64,000 nt of DNA from Anaerolineae bacterium (GTDB lineage Bacteria; Chloroflexota; Anaerolineae; Anaerolineales; Villigracilaceae): assembly GCA_022013685.1 (NCBI GenBank), contig JAKLPV010000007.1, forward strand, positions 17,356-81,355. The letters run 5' to 3'. A program made the position numbers and the translations under genes. This document shows, one piece after another, positions 16,901 through 25,841 of this stretch; the stretch's first letter is position 1, and the number at the start of each line of letters is the position of its first letter. The notes under the pieces are model-generated. The model saw only the letters and a list, made by a program, of their open reading frames with translations, did not search any database and was not told the origin of the DNA.

Positions 16901-17803
16901 ATGATCCGCTCATCACTGACAAAATACGCCTGGCTGTCGATCGCTGCCGCTATTGCAACCATTGCGCTCAAGGCCGGGGCTTATTGGCTGACCGGCTCGG
17001 TTGGTTTGCTTTCGGACGCTCTTGAATCCGTCATCAATCTGGTGGCGGCGGTTATGGCGCTTGCCATGCTGACAATCGCTGCCCGTCCGCCGGATGAAAG
17101 CCACGTCTACGGGCACGGCAAGGCCGAGTATTTTTCCAGCACGGTCGAGGGGGTCTTGATTTTCGTGGCCGCTGGCGGGATCATGTACACCGCCATCGAA
17201 CGGCTTTTTAATCCGCGCCCGCTTGAACAGCTTGGGCTGGGTCTGGCTGTTTCCCTGGTTGCCTCGCTGATCAACCTGACTGTCTCCCGTGTGCTGCTCT
17301 CAGCGGGCAAGCGCCATCGCTCGATCACCCTTGAAGCCGATGCCCACCACCTGATGACCGATGTTTGGACATCCGTTGCCGTATTTGGAGGCGTGGGCGC
17401 AGTCTGGCTGACGGGCTGGCTGTGGCTGGATGCCGTGGTTGCGATTGGCGTGGCCTTTAATATCACCTGGACGGCCTATCAACTCATTCGCCGTTCGGTT
17501 GAAGGCCTGATGGATGCTTCTTTATCCGAAGCTGAACTGAAGCAGATTGAAACGGTTCTCGACCAATACCGTCAGAAGGGTATTCAGTTCCATGCCTTGC
17601 TCACCCGTCAGGGCGCTTCACGTCGTTTTATCTCAGTGCATGTGCTTGTGCCTGGTGAGATGAGCGTCCACGATGCCCACCATGTCGCCGAAGATATTGA
17701 AGCTGACATTCGTCAGGCTGTCGCGGATGCGTTTGTGATCACCCATCTTGAACCTGTTGACGATGAAATCTCCCAGCACGATATTTCCATAGACCGTCCA
17801 TGA
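16901..17803 (+). CDS. Cation diffusion facilitator (CDF) metal transporter
   Basis: Membrane antiporter exporting divalent metal (Zn, Fe, Mn, Co or Cd) for protons. Six membrane helices in the first ~200 residues (TGSVGLLSDALESVINLVA in helix 2; HHLMTDVWTSVAVF in helix 5 with the HxxxD metal site) and a C-terminal ferredoxin-like metal-binding domain (ISVHVLVPGEMSVHDAHHVAEDIE). YGHGKAEYFSS is the family cytoplasmic loop. 300 aa is normal. It starts 7 nt after the chelatase stop, so the pair is likely co-transcribed, which fits a link between metal supply and metal insertion. Confidence 0.9.
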   Translation: MIRSSLTKYAWLSIAAAIATIALKAGAYWLTGSVGLLSDALESVINLVAAVMALAMLTIAARPPDESHVYGHGKAEYFSSTVEGVLIFVAAGGIMYTAIERLFNPRPLEQLGLGLAVSLVASLINLTVSRVLLSAGKRHRSITLEADAHHLMTDVWTSVAVFGGVGAVWLTGWLWLDAVVAIGVAFNITWTAYQLIRRSVEGLMDASLSEAELKQIETVLDQYRQKGIQFHALLTRQGASRRFISVHVLVPGEMSVHDAHHVAEDIEADIRQAVADAFVITHLEPVDDEISQHDISIDRP

Positions 17804-17815
17804 TCTTCTTGTTTT

Positions 17816-17854
17816 AAAAAGTGACAGCCACCTTCAAGGTGACTGTCACTTTTT
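17816..17854. terminator. Bidirectional terminator
   Basis: Stem AAAAAGTGACAGCCACCT / AGGTGACTGTCACTTTTT (one mismatch) with a TCA loop and T-runs on both strands, between the CDF gene (+) and the MFS gene (-). Confidence 0.9.
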
Positions 17855-17863
17855 AATTTTTGC

Positions 17864-19273
17864 TTATTCTACAAACTTATAGCCCTGCGCTTCGAGGTAC
17901 TTGCGTTCTTTCTCCTTATGGATTTCAGCCAGCTTGGCCTTGATCCCGAGCCATTCCGGCCCATCCAGCGGATACCAGTGCAGCGCTACAAATGATATGA
18001 GCAGCAAAATCCCTGGAACCAACACCCAGCCCATCAAAATGCCGGTTTCGGCGCTGGCCGATTGCAGCCCTTTGCCCAGGGTTTGGTCGTAGCCCCAGGC
18101 CGTCATGATGGTCAGCATGACCCATTGGGCAATGCTGATGGCCGGTTTGGTGATGAAACTGTTGACGCCCGCGTACATACCCTCGCGGCGCAGGCCGGTG
18201 CGGTGCTCATCCATATCGACCACATCGCCGTTCATCATCGGGATCAGGTACATGCCGCCTGCAAAACCCAGGCCGAAGAGTAAAAACCCGAGGGTGGCAG
18301 CGATGGTATTTTGTCCCAAAATGACAACGATGAAACAGCCGATCGCAAAGAGCAGGCTGAACAGGCGCGTGCTCAGTTTGACTCCCCACGGTTCGCGGCG
18401 ATTGATCCACAGGAAAACGCCGCCGATGATGCCGCCGGCCAGGGCCGCATAGAGCGGGGTGCGGGCCACGTCGATCTCGTCGAAGTAGTACCACAGGCCC
18501 TGCATGAGGGATGTCTGCACGAACATGATGCTGAAGCTGATGACTTCGAAGATGACGAAGGAACGGTTGGTGAAGCACTCTTTGAAGGCCCGGAAGAAAT
18601 CAAACTGTTCATCTTCTTGTGTGTAATGCTTTTCTTTGTAGAAGAAGGTGCTGGCGTAGATGATGACGCCCATCACGACGGCAAACAAAACCATGAACCA
18701 GCGGAAAAAGCTGATCCCGGCCAGGTCGCCGACCTCGGGTTTGATCGTGCCTTCGATCGCCAGCGGCACAACGATGGTGAAAACCATGAACAAAATTTTC
18801 CAGACAAAGATGCTCGAACGGGCCTTGTTTGAGATGGCCACTTCGTAGGGCATGATGTACAGGCTGGTGGCGATGGCGGTATAGAGCGTATCAAAGACGA
18901 ACAAAACCAGCAGCATTTGCAGGAACAATCCCACCTGGCTGTTGACGCCGGGCACATCCAGCCAGAACAAGGCGAAGGCCAGGATGAAGATCGGAGTCCC
19001 GTAGCGGATGTAGGGGATGCGCCGCCCAAGCTTGCTTTTGGTGCGGTCGCTGATGTAGCCGAAGAGCGGATCGTTGACCGCGTTCCAGATGCCCAACAGC
19101 AGCCAGACGATGCCGGTATAGCCTGTGGACAGGCCGCGAATGTTGACGAAGTAATACGTCAAGGCTCCGGCGGCGACCAATCCTTGCAGGATGGCGACCG
19201 AGGCGTCGGCCAGCGAGATCCAGATCCGACTGGCGAGGGGGACACGTTCTTCTTGCAGGGCAGAAATGCTCAT
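17864..19273 (-). CDS. GPH-family (MFS_2) sugar:cation symporter
   Basis: Twelve-helix major-facilitator protein of the glycoside-pentoside-hexuronide:cation symporter group. Signature: WLLLGIWNAVNDPLFGYISDRTKSKLGRRIPYI near residues 55-90, matching the conserved WDxxNDPxxGxxSDRTxxxxGRRRP motif. A second-half MDEHRTGLRREGMYAGVNSF resembles the usual loop 10-11 motif. 469 aa is typical. ATG 19273 has CCGGAGAACCCC upstream. Single gene. Substrate cannot be predicted; no glycosidase is adjacent. Confidence 0.87.
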   Translation of the reverse strand: MSISALQEERVPLASRIWISLADASVAILQGLVAAGALTYYFVNIRGLSTGYTGIVWLLLGIWNAVNDPLFGYISDRTKSKLGRRIPYIRYGTPIFILAFALFWLDVPGVNSQVGLFLQMLLVLFVFDTLYTAIATSLYIMPYEVAISNKARSSIFVWKILFMVFTIVVPLAIEGTIKPEVGDLAGISFFRWFMVLFAVVMGVIIYASTFFYKEKHYTQEDEQFDFFRAFKECFTNRSFVIFEVISFSIMFVQTSLMQGLWYYFDEIDVARTPLYAALAGGIIGGVFLWINRREPWGVKLSTRLFSLLFAIGCFIVVILGQNTIAATLGFLLFGLGFAGGMYLIPMMNGDVVDMDEHRTGLRREGMYAGVNSFITKPAISIAQWVMLTIMTAWGYDQTLGKGLQSASAETGILMGWVLVPGILLLISFVALHWYPLDGPEWLGIKAKLAEIHKEKERKYLEAQGYKFVE

Positions 19274-19396
19274 GGACGGGGTTCTCCGGGGTGGGGAAAG
19301 GGTGGATGATTATTTTCCATTTTACACCCTTTTGTGACCGGTAACATTGCGAGTTTTCAAGAGCATTAGCTTTCGGCGTTATGGCTTTGGCTGGGT

Positions 19397-19402
19397 TATA
19401 AT
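19397..19402 (+). promoter_or_regulatory. TATAAT -10 box of a probably leaderless gene
   Basis: Consensus TATAAT ends 7 nt before the GTG at 19410, so transcription should start at or within a base or two of the start codon. No good -35 was seen. Confidence 0.5.
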
Positions 19403-19409
19403 ACGCGGC

Positions 19410-19580
19410 GTGAAAGCCTTGCGCCTGACCCTTGCGCTGATCTTCCTCGTGGCCTCGCTGGCCCTATTGGCCTGGGGGTTTGCCCCCAATTGGCGCGAGG
19501 TGCGTCGTCAGCCGATTGAGCCGACCCAGATGCAATTGCCCGCGCCGGAAGGATACATCCCCGCGCCTGCTGAGTGCTGA
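19410..19580 (+). CDS. 56-aa membrane-anchored small protein
   Basis: The track ORF begins at 19347, but the TATAAT at 19397-19402 places the transcript start near 19410, so GTG 19410 is the likely start of a leaderless message. The protein has one strong membrane helix (LRLTLALIFLVASLALLAWGF) and a short Pro-rich outer or cytoplasmic tail (IEPTQMQLPAPEGYIPAPAEC) ending in Cys. No family recognised. A terminator follows immediately. Confidence 0.5.
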   Translation: MKALRLTLALIFLVASLALLAWGFAPNWREVRRQPIEPTQMQLPAPEGYIPAPAEC

Positions 19581-19597
19581 CGCTCATCTTGAAAACC

Positions 19598-19627
19598 AAC
19601 AGACCGCAAAGATTGCGGCCTGTTTTG
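19598..19627 (+). terminator. Rho-independent terminator
   Basis: AACAG-CCGCAA / TTGCGG-CTGTT stem with one internal mismatch and an AGA loop, followed by TTTTGTCTT. Confidence 0.7.
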
Positions 19628-19656
19628 TCTTAATTTTATAAAGGAGCTCTGCCAGA

Positions 19657-20598
19657 GTGACCACATTATTCTTCGCGACCGATATTCATGGTTCAGATAT
19701 TTGCTGGAAGAAGTTTCTGAATGCCGGCAAATTCTACGGGGCAGATGTGCTCATTCTGGGTGGGGATATGACCGGCAAGGCGATTGTGCCTGTTGTGTTC
19801 CTGGGAGCCGAAAAATATAAAGTTACACTTTTACAGCAGGATTTTGAGATCAACAGCGCAGACGAGTTGGCCGAGATGACCAGGCGCATCCGTAGCCGCG
19901 GCTATTACCCGTATTTGACTAACCCGGACGAGTTGGTCGAACTGGAAAAGAATCCTGAGCGGATCCACGCGATTTTCATCGCTGAAGTTTTGCGCGTTGT
20001 GGCTGAATGGCTAGAGATTGCCGAGACCAGGCTGGCCGGCAGCGGGATGCGCGTTTATGTCGCGCCCGGCAACGATGACCAGTTCGAGATCGATGAGCTG
20101 GTGCGGGCTTCGAAGCACCTCACCCTGGCCGAGGGCCAAATCGTCGCGCTGGATGGGCAGCACGAGATGATCTCCTCCGGCTGGTCGAACCGCACTCCCT
20201 GGAACACCTATCGCGAAGAAGATGAGCCTGATCTGGCCAGGCGCTACGCTGCCATGATCGCCAACCTGAAAGACCCACGCAACGCCATTTTTAACATCCA
20301 CGTCCCGCCGCATAAATCCAATCTTGATGAAGCTCCTGATCTGGACGAAAACCTGCGTCCCAGGTACGCCGGGAACGCTCTCAAACCGGTCGGTTCAACC
20401 GCCCTGCGCGCCGCGATCGAAAAATATCAGCCGCTGCTTGGCCTGCATGGACACATTCACGAGGGGCGCGGACATAGTCGCATCGGCAAGACCCTGTGCA
20501 TCAATCCCGGTTCGCTCTATGAGCAGGGTGTCTTGCAGGGCGCGCTGGTCCAGTTGGGCAGGAACAAAATCGAAAGTTTTGTGTTGACTCAAGGCTGA
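19657..20598 (+). CDS. Calcineurin-like metallophosphoesterase
   Basis: Two-metal phosphoesterase. Metal-ligand motifs in order: FATDIHGSD (D-x-H, residues 6-14), LGGDMTGK (GD), PGNDDQ near 135 (family GNHE; here Asp replaces His), NIHVPPH near 215 and LHGHIHEGRG near 265. The C-terminus INPGSLYEQGVLQGALV is the usual strand after the GHxH site. GTG 19657 lies 10 nt after AAGGAG. 313 aa. The His-to-Asp change in the GN(H/D) motif is common in some subfamilies, so activity is plausible. Substrate unknown. Confidence 0.85.
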   Translation: MTTLFFATDIHGSDICWKKFLNAGKFYGADVLILGGDMTGKAIVPVVFLGAEKYKVTLLQQDFEINSADELAEMTRRIRSRGYYPYLTNPDELVELEKNPERIHAIFIAEVLRVVAEWLEIAETRLAGSGMRVYVAPGNDDQFEIDELVRASKHLTLAEGQIVALDGQHEMISSGWSNRTPWNTYREEDEPDLARRYAAMIANLKDPRNAIFNIHVPPHKSNLDEAPDLDENLRPRYAGNALKPVGSTALRAAIEKYQPLLGLHGHIHEGRGHSRIGKTLCINPGSLYEQGVLQGALVQLGRNKIESFVLTQG

Positions 20599-20617
20599 AC
20601 ATTGTGTGACTGTAGTA

Positions 20618-20684
20618 ATTGAGTGATTTTGTGATTTTCTATGACGAAATCGTTCAATCGCCAAATCACTAAATCACCAAATCA
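20618..20684. repeat. GTGATTT / AAATCAC hairpin spacer (family D)
   Basis: TGAGTGATTTTGTGATTTT is followed by the inverted ATCGCCAAATCACTAAATCACC array, forming a long imperfect hairpin between two genes. Related copies occupy 46692-46762, 47119-47177 and 49725-49764. Confidence 0.75.
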
Positions 20685-20694
20685 GGAGTTACTT

Positions 20695-22341
20695 ATGTCT
20701 GACCTGTTTATCCGTAAAGCCACCGGCCTGGTGCGTTCCTGGTCTGTGTTCGACGCCTTTGTTTATGCGTTCTTCTCGATCAATCTGGTGACGCTTGGCT
20801 TGTATAGCTTCAGCCAGATGTATTCCTTCCAGGGCGGACTGATCTGGACGCTTTTGGTGAGCGCCTTCTTCATCCTGTTTGAAGTCGTTATCTACGCTTC
20901 GTTGATCGCGGTTATGCCACGCTCCGGCGGCGATTATGTCTGGCAGAGCCGCATCCTCGGCGGCGGGATCGGTTTCGTGCTGGCGATCACCGGCTGGTGG
21001 TTCATCCTGTGGCTGTGGGTGCCGCTCTATGCCGACATGCTGCGCCACATTGTCATCACGCCCATTCTGGGCCTGCTTGGCGCGAAGGATGTTGCCCTGT
21101 GGTTTGGTCAGACCTCGCTTGGGTTGTTCACCACCGCCCTGATCACACTCGCCATCGTTACTTTTTATATTGTGCTGGGCATGAAGAAATATGCCCGCAT
21201 CCAGAAATGGTGTTTTTACGGCGGCATCCTGGGCTTGGTGATCGTGCTCGGTTTGCTGCTCTCCTCCTCACCAGAATCTTTCAAAGCCGGCTTTGAATCC
21301 AACGCCACAGCCCTTTTCGGCGCGGCCCCGGGTGTTTACGATGCCACCGTCGCCGCCGGGCAGGAAGCCGGAGCGGCCCTGCCGCTGACGGGCGGCACGT
21401 TCAACCTGGTTCTGCTGACCCTGCCTTATATCGTCTTCTTTAACTTGTGGCCGAACTGGGGCGCAACCCTCTATGGTGAAGTGCGCGGCGCGACCGATTT
21501 CAAGCGCAATTTTGCAGGCATGGCTTCTGCCCTGCTGGTGACCACTCTGCTGGGGATTGCTGTCCTGCTTGCCATCTCCAAAACCATCGGCTGGGACTTT
21601 TACGTGCAGGCCAACGGCGCCTGGTGGAACCATGCCTGGGGTCTTAGCGAACAACTGCCGCCCCTGCCGATCTGGCCTTACCCGGCCCTGTTGGCCGCTT
21701 TCCTGACCGATAATCGTTTGATCCAATTGCTGGTGGTCGGGCTGATGAGCCTGTGGTGGTTCGGCTGGAGCGGTACCGTCTTTCTTTCCTCGACCCGCGT
21801 CGTCTTTGCGGCTGCCTTTGACCGCCTGCTGCCCGAAAAGGTGGCCGAAGTGGATGAACGCACCGGCACACCGGTCATCGCCCTGCTGTTGATGGTTGTC
21901 CCCTCGATTGTGGTTTCTTTCCTGTTTGCTTACAATATCTTTGACTTCCGTTCCCTGACCCTGGCTTCGACCCTGGTGATTGCCGTAACTTACTTTGGCA
22001 CGACCATTGCCGCGATTGTCCTGCCCTATCGCAAGCCCGAGCTTTACAACGCCTCGCCGATTGCCAAATTTAAGATTTTGGGCATCCCGTTGATCTCGGT
22101 GGCGGGCGTTATCTTCGGCGCTTTCCTGGGCTACCTGCTCTTCCAGTGGTTGTTCGACCCGAACGCCCTGTATGGCATTGGCTACAGCATCAACGAAAAT
22201 GGATATAAAAACGGCACTTCGCTGATCTTCATGGGCGCACTCTATGCTGTTGCGACCGCCATTTACTTCGGATTCAAAGCCTATCGCAAGCGCAGCGGGC
22301 TTGACCTCGATAAAGTTCACGCCGAAATCCCGGTGGAGTAG
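20695..22341 (+). CDS. APC-superfamily amino acid permease
   Basis: Twelve-helix amino acid/polyamine/organocation transporter. ATG 20695 follows CAGGAGTTACTT; the longer track ORF runs back into the repeat. The first helix region reads SVFDAFVYAFFSINLVTLGLYSF and helix 3 AVMPRSGGDYVWQSRILGGGIGF, the conserved APC PxSGGxYxW-type segment. 548 aa, long for the family because of extended loops between helices 5-6 and near the C-terminus. It is followed after 7 nt by the nucleotidyltransferase-like gene. Substrate not predictable. Confidence 0.85.
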   Translation: MSDLFIRKATGLVRSWSVFDAFVYAFFSINLVTLGLYSFSQMYSFQGGLIWTLLVSAFFILFEVVIYASLIAVMPRSGGDYVWQSRILGGGIGFVLAITGWWFILWLWVPLYADMLRHIVITPILGLLGAKDVALWFGQTSLGLFTTALITLAIVTFYIVLGMKKYARIQKWCFYGGILGLVIVLGLLLSSSPESFKAGFESNATALFGAAPGVYDATVAAGQEAGAALPLTGGTFNLVLLTLPYIVFFNLWPNWGATLYGEVRGATDFKRNFAGMASALLVTTLLGIAVLLAISKTIGWDFYVQANGAWWNHAWGLSEQLPPLPIWPYPALLAAFLTDNRLIQLLVVGLMSLWWFGWSGTVFLSSTRVVFAAAFDRLLPEKVAEVDERTGTPVIALLLMVVPSIVVSFLFAYNIFDFRSLTLASTLVIAVTYFGTTIAAIVLPYRKPELYNASPIAKFKILGIPLISVAGVIFGAFLGYLLFQWLFDPNALYGIGYSINENGYKNGTSLIFMGALYAVATAIYFGFKAYRKRSGLDLDKVHAEIPVE

Positions 22342-22348
22342 CCTGCAC

Positions 22349-23101
22349 ATGGAACATGCTGAAATTGTTGCTGAAATGGATCGTATCGTCAGCGCCGCCC
22401 GCGCGGAACAGATTCACCTGCGCGTTATCGGAGGCCTGGCTGTTCATTATCATAGCCAGCGCGTGCGCGGGCACGAGTTTGGCCGCGATTATGCCGATAT
22501 CGATTTCGTCGTCCGCAAGCACGACCGCCGCAAGCTGGAGCTTTTCTTCAAAAACTTTGGCTATGTCGGCGACCGCAACTTTAACCTGGTCAACGGCGAC
22601 CGCCGCCTGCTCTACATCCATCCGCTGACCGGACGGCACATCGATATTTTTGTTGGCGATTTCGAAATGTGCCACAAACTGCCCCTGCGCGACCGCCTCG
22701 ACGCGCATCCCGTCACCGTTCCCCTGGCAGAGCTGCTGCTCTCCAAGACCCAGATCATCCAGTTGAATCGCAAAGATGCCCTCGATCTGATCGCCCTCCT
22801 GCTGGACAACGAACTCAGCTTTCACGATGAAACCAGGATCAACCTTGATCGCATCCTGCGCCTGTGCAAACGCGACTGGGGCCTGTATAAGACCACCAGC
22901 ATTAATCTGAAGCGTCTCGAAGACATCCTGCTTCACGACAATCCGGGTCTGTCTGAAGAAGACACCAAAATCGTGCTAAGTCGTATCGGCCACCTGCGCA
23001 AAGCCCTGCAATCCATGCCGACCGGCATCTTGTGGAAAGCGCGCGACCGCGTCGGCACCCGTTTGCGCTGGTATACCGAAGTCGAGGAAATCGAGCGTTA
23101 G
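22349..23101 (+). CDS. Nucleotidyltransferase-fold protein
   Basis: 250-aa protein. The track start at 22244 is a shadow of the permease; ATG 22349 begins MEHAEIVAEMDRIV. The segment LRVIGGLAVHYHS followed by RDYADIDFVVRK has the GG-A...D-x-D pattern of minimal/AbiEii-like nucleotidyltransferases, and LAELLLSKTQIIQLNRKDALDLIALL matches the helical part after the catalytic core. The second half is helical with many charged residues. Targets unknown: similar proteins act on tRNA, protein or antibiotic, but nothing here decides. It is near the permease only by position. Confidence 0.65.
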   Translation: MEHAEIVAEMDRIVSAARAEQIHLRVIGGLAVHYHSQRVRGHEFGRDYADIDFVVRKHDRRKLELFFKNFGYVGDRNFNLVNGDRRLLYIHPLTGRHIDIFVGDFEMCHKLPLRDRLDAHPVTVPLAELLLSKTQIIQLNRKDALDLIALLLDNELSFHDETRINLDRILRLCKRDWGLYKTTSINLKRLEDILLHDNPGLSEEDTKIVLSRIGHLRKALQSMPTGILWKARDRVGTRLRWYTEVEEIER

Positions 23102-23112
23102 CTTTACTGGAC

Positions 23113-23134
23113 TCCAACGTCTCCTGACGTTGGA
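23113..23134. repeat. Single hairpin of family C
   Basis: TCCAACGTC / GACGTTGGA stem with a TCCT loop, the same layout as the hairpins at 4577 and 7009. Confidence 0.7.
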
Positions 23135-23149
23135 AACGATCGGTGTTGG

Positions 23150-23887
23150 ATGCTAAAAATGAAACCACTCTTTCGTTTTTTCTGGATATTGCTTGTTTTG
23201 GCCCTGGCCCAACTGGCCTGTGGACTTAATAATCCCGCCTCGACCCCGGACTCGCCAGCCGCCGAAGCGCTCCCAACCATGCCTGCCCTCACGCAGGAAG
23301 CCATCTTCCCGACTGAGACCGGCTTGCCCCCGCAGCCCGCTGTTGCCGAATCGCGCATGCTGACGGTGGAATTCCCCCCGCAGATTCGCGCTGGCGATTC
23401 GGATTTGATCCGTTTGACCCTCGAAGTGGATGAACTCGGTAACCTGACCGCCACCGCCGAAACTGCCGGGAACGTCACCCAGGGCGAAGTGGTTCAGATC
23501 CCGAATATTTACGAGACACATAATATTGTTGCCGAAGCCCGTTTCGATATGGCCGGGGTGCAAATCAACCCGTCTGGCGCAATCAGCGAACCCCTGCGAC
23601 CGGGCCAGACGGTGACCTATTACTGGAGCGTGCGCGCCGAGGATGTCGGTATTTATCGCGGCACACTCTGGTTTTACTTGCGCTTTGTCCCGCTGGATGG
23701 CGGCGCGGAGCAGCGCCAGGCGCTTTCGGCGCAGAAGATCGAGATCGAAGCGGTCAATTTCTTCGGGCTGAAGGCCCAGCCTGCCCGCTTTTTGGGAGCC
23801 GCCGGGACAGTTGTCAGCGCCATCTTGGGTATGCCTTTCCTGGAGGGGATTCTTAAATGGCTGTGGCGCAAGGTGCGCAAAGCGTAG
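23150..23887 (+). CDS. Secreted lipoprotein, unknown function
   Basis: 245-aa protein with a signal peptide and lipobox (LVLALAQLAC, Cys near 23), then a short Pro/Thr-rich linker (NNPASTPDSPAAEALPTMPALTQ), a beta-rich middle (RMLTVEFPPQIRAGDSDLIRLTLEVDE) and a C-terminal hydrophobic amphipathic helix ending WLWRKVRKA. The middle resembles an immunoglobulin-like or sugar-facing beta sandwich, but no family was recognised. ATG 23150 or 23159 are both possible starts. Confidence 0.7.
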   Translation: MLKMKPLFRFFWILLVLALAQLACGLNNPASTPDSPAAEALPTMPALTQEAIFPTETGLPPQPAVAESRMLTVEFPPQIRAGDSDLIRLTLEVDELGNLTATAETAGNVTQGEVVQIPNIYETHNIVAEARFDMAGVQINPSGAISEPLRPGQTVTYYWSVRAEDVGIYRGTLWFYLRFVPLDGGAEQRQALSAQKIEIEAVNFFGLKAQPARFLGAAGTVVSAILGMPFLEGILKWLWRKVRKA

Positions 23888-24071
23888 TGGGTTGTCTCCG
23901 CTTACCATAACGGTGGGCAAGCAGCGGGTGGCGCGCCAGAATTTCTTTAAGCGAGACCAAATTACGGTCTGACTAACCCGATTAAACGGTCACTTTCATA
24001 ATTATTCAACATAATCCAGGTCTTTTTTTATAAGTTTTTCAAATACATGACAAATATCACCTTGAAATAAT

Positions 24072-24111
24072 ACAAGCGTAAATTCCCTTGGTTTTGCGCT
24101 TGTGATAAAAT
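24072..24111 (+). promoter_or_regulatory. Candidate nuo promoter with inverted repeat
   Basis: In the 272-nt gap before nuoA, TGATAAAAT (24104-24111) looks like an extended -10, and ACAAGCG...CGCTTGT (24072-24078 and 24097-24103) forms an inverted repeat over the -35 zone. The rest of the gap (23888-24071) shows nothing I can name. No proof of regulation. Confidence 0.4.
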
Positions 24112-24159
24112 TCTAACGTTCGTTTGTGACGAAAAACCCAATCTGCGCGAGGAGAATTT

Positions 24160-24516
24160 ATGGAAAATCCGTGGGTTTATCTTGGTCTTTTCCTGATCGT
24201 GGGGACGCTGATCCCGGTTGCCGCAATTGTCATGTCTGCAATTTTGGCCCCTAAAAAGCCCAACCCGATCAAGATGAGTACCTATGAATGCGGCATGGAA
24301 ACGGTGGGTGATAACTGGGTTCAGTTCAAGGCGCAATATTATGTGTTTGCGCTGGCCTTCTTGATTTTCGACGTAGAGACAGTCTTCCTGTTCCCCTGGG
24401 CGATGTCGCTGAACGTGATGCCGCTTTTTGTGGCTGTGGAAGGCGTTGTTTTTATTCTCATCCTGATTGCCGGGCTTTATTACATTTGGCAAAAAGGGAT
24501 GCTGGATTGGGTTTAA
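24160..24516 (+). CDS. nuoA: NADH-quinone oxidoreductase subunit A
   Basis: Small three-helix subunit of complex I at the junction of membrane and peripheral arms. Recognised by PNPIKMSTYECGMETVGDNWVQFKAQYYVFALAFLIFDVE, holding the conserved YECG and FDVE motifs. 118 aa is normal. ATG 24160 follows CGAGGAGAATTT. In most bacteria nuoBCD follow; here a terminator-like hairpin and nuoH come next. Confidence 0.95.
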   Translation: MENPWVYLGLFLIVGTLIPVAAIVMSAILAPKKPNPIKMSTYECGMETVGDNWVQFKAQYYVFALAFLIFDVETVFLFPWAMSLNVMPLFVAVEGVVFILILIAGLYYIWQKGMLDWV

Positions 24517-24531
24517 TATCCATTTGACAAG

Positions 24532-24562
24532 AAAGGCTGATAGGAATTTCTTATCAGCCTTT
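24532..24562 (+). terminator. Hairpin between nuoA and nuoH (attenuator-like)
   Basis: 11-bp stem AAAGGCTGATA / TATCAGCCTTT with a 9-nt loop followed by TTCGTTGTT. Placed in the 69-nt gap inside the operon, it could partly terminate or process the transcript. Confidence 0.65.
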
Positions 24563-24585
24563 TCGTTGTTATATAGGAGCATTCA

Positions 24586-25821
24586 ATGGAATTTCTGACA
24601 GATCCAATCAAAGTAATTTATGAGTGGTTGATGCTGACCTTTACCGGCTGGGGTTGGGCCGGGTGGGTCTCTTCGCTGGTTATCAACCTTCTGGCCATCG
24701 TTGTCTTCATCATGGCAATCATGGTGCTCGACATCTTGCTGGTCTGGGTCGAGCGCAAGGTTGTGGCGCGCTTCCAGGACCGCCTCGGTCCGAACCGGGT
24801 CGGCCCGTTTGGTATTTTCCAGCCTTTCCCGGATATTATCAAACTGATCCTGAAGGAAGACATCACCCCCGAAGGCGCAGATCGCGTGCCCTTTAACCTG
24901 GCTCCGATCCTTTCGCTGGCTTCGGTGCTCTTCCTGTGGGCGGTGGTGCCGCTGGCTTCGCGCATTTATGGCGTGGACCTGAACGTGGCCCTGCTCTACC
25001 TGGTGGCGGCGGGTTCGATCGGCACACTTTCGATCATCATGGCGGGCTGGGCTTCGAATAATAAATATGCCCTGCTCGGCGCGTATCGCATGGTCGCCAA
25101 CATGATTTCGTATGAAATCCCGATGGTGGTGGCCCTGCTGATCCCGACCGTGCTGGCCGGTTCGATGAGCCTGAAGGTGATCACCGAAGCCCAGTCTACA
25201 AATGGCGGCGTCTGGTTTGTGCTGATTTCGCCGCTGGGCGCGCTGATCTTCCTGATCGCGGCCATTGCCGAATTGGGACGCTCGCCCTTCGATTTGAACG
25301 AAGGCGAATCGGAGATCGTTTCCGGGTACCACATTGAGTATTCAGGCATGAAATTCGGCCTGTTTTACGCCGGTGAGCTGCTGCACGCTTTTACCTTTGG
25401 CGGCTTCGTGGCTGCGCTCTTTTTCGGCGGCTGGCACGGCCCGTGGGCGGAGCAATATCCGCTTTTGGGCGCGTTTTATTTCGTTGCCAAGGCCATGTTT
25501 GGCTATTGGGTCATCATGTGGGTCAAATACACTGTGCCGCGTATCCGTATCGACCACATGCTGGCTTTCAACTGGAAATTCCTGACCCCGCTGGCTTTTG
25601 TTCTCCTGATGGTGACAGCGGTAATGCACCGCATCCTGACCGATGTGCGTGGTTTGCTTGATGCGTCGACCGGGGCCGACGGACTCGGCCTTTTGGCCTA
25701 TGTCGCGGGTATGTTCCTGTCGAATGTCATCCTGGTCTGGATCACAGTCGAAGTGCTGCGGGCGCAGGCGCGTCGTGAGCGCCAGGCGAAAGTCTCGGCC
25801 CGGCTTGCTGCCGCGGATTAG
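24586..25821 (+). CDS. nuoH: NADH-quinone oxidoreductase subunit H
   Basis: Membrane subunit that forms the quinone chamber. VWVERKVVARFQDRLGPNRVGPFG and ELGRSPFDLNEGESEIVSGYHIEYSGMKFGLFY are the conserved cytoplasmic loops. 411 aa is longer than the E. coli subunit (325) and includes additional C-terminal hydrophobic sequence (GLLAYVAGMFLSNVILVWITVEVLRAQAR). ATG 24586 follows ATATAGGAGCATTCA. nuoI is missing between nuoH and nuoJ, where a 20-nt gap leaves no room for it. Confidence 0.95.
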   Translation: MEFLTDPIKVIYEWLMLTFTGWGWAGWVSSLVINLLAIVVFIMAIMVLDILLVWVERKVVARFQDRLGPNRVGPFGIFQPFPDIIKLILKEDITPEGADRVPFNLAPILSLASVLFLWAVVPLASRIYGVDLNVALLYLVAAGSIGTLSIIMAGWASNNKYALLGAYRMVANMISYEIPMVVALLIPTVLAGSMSLKVITEAQSTNGGVWFVLISPLGALIFLIAAIAELGRSPFDLNEGESEIVSGYHIEYSGMKFGLFYAGELLHAFTFGGFVAALFFGGWHGPWAEQYPLLGAFYFVAKAMFGYWVIMWVKYTVPRIRIDHMLAFNWKFLTPLAFVLLMVTAVMHRILTDVRGLLDASTGADGLGLLAYVAGMFLSNVILVWITVEVLRAQARRERQAKVSARLAAAD

Positions 25822-25841
25822 GATGAAAAGGACTGGAGATT

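Noticed and set aside
23888-24159. tRNA or other RNA gene before nuoA
   Set aside because: No cloverleaf with TTCGA-type loop or conserved stem set could be drawn.
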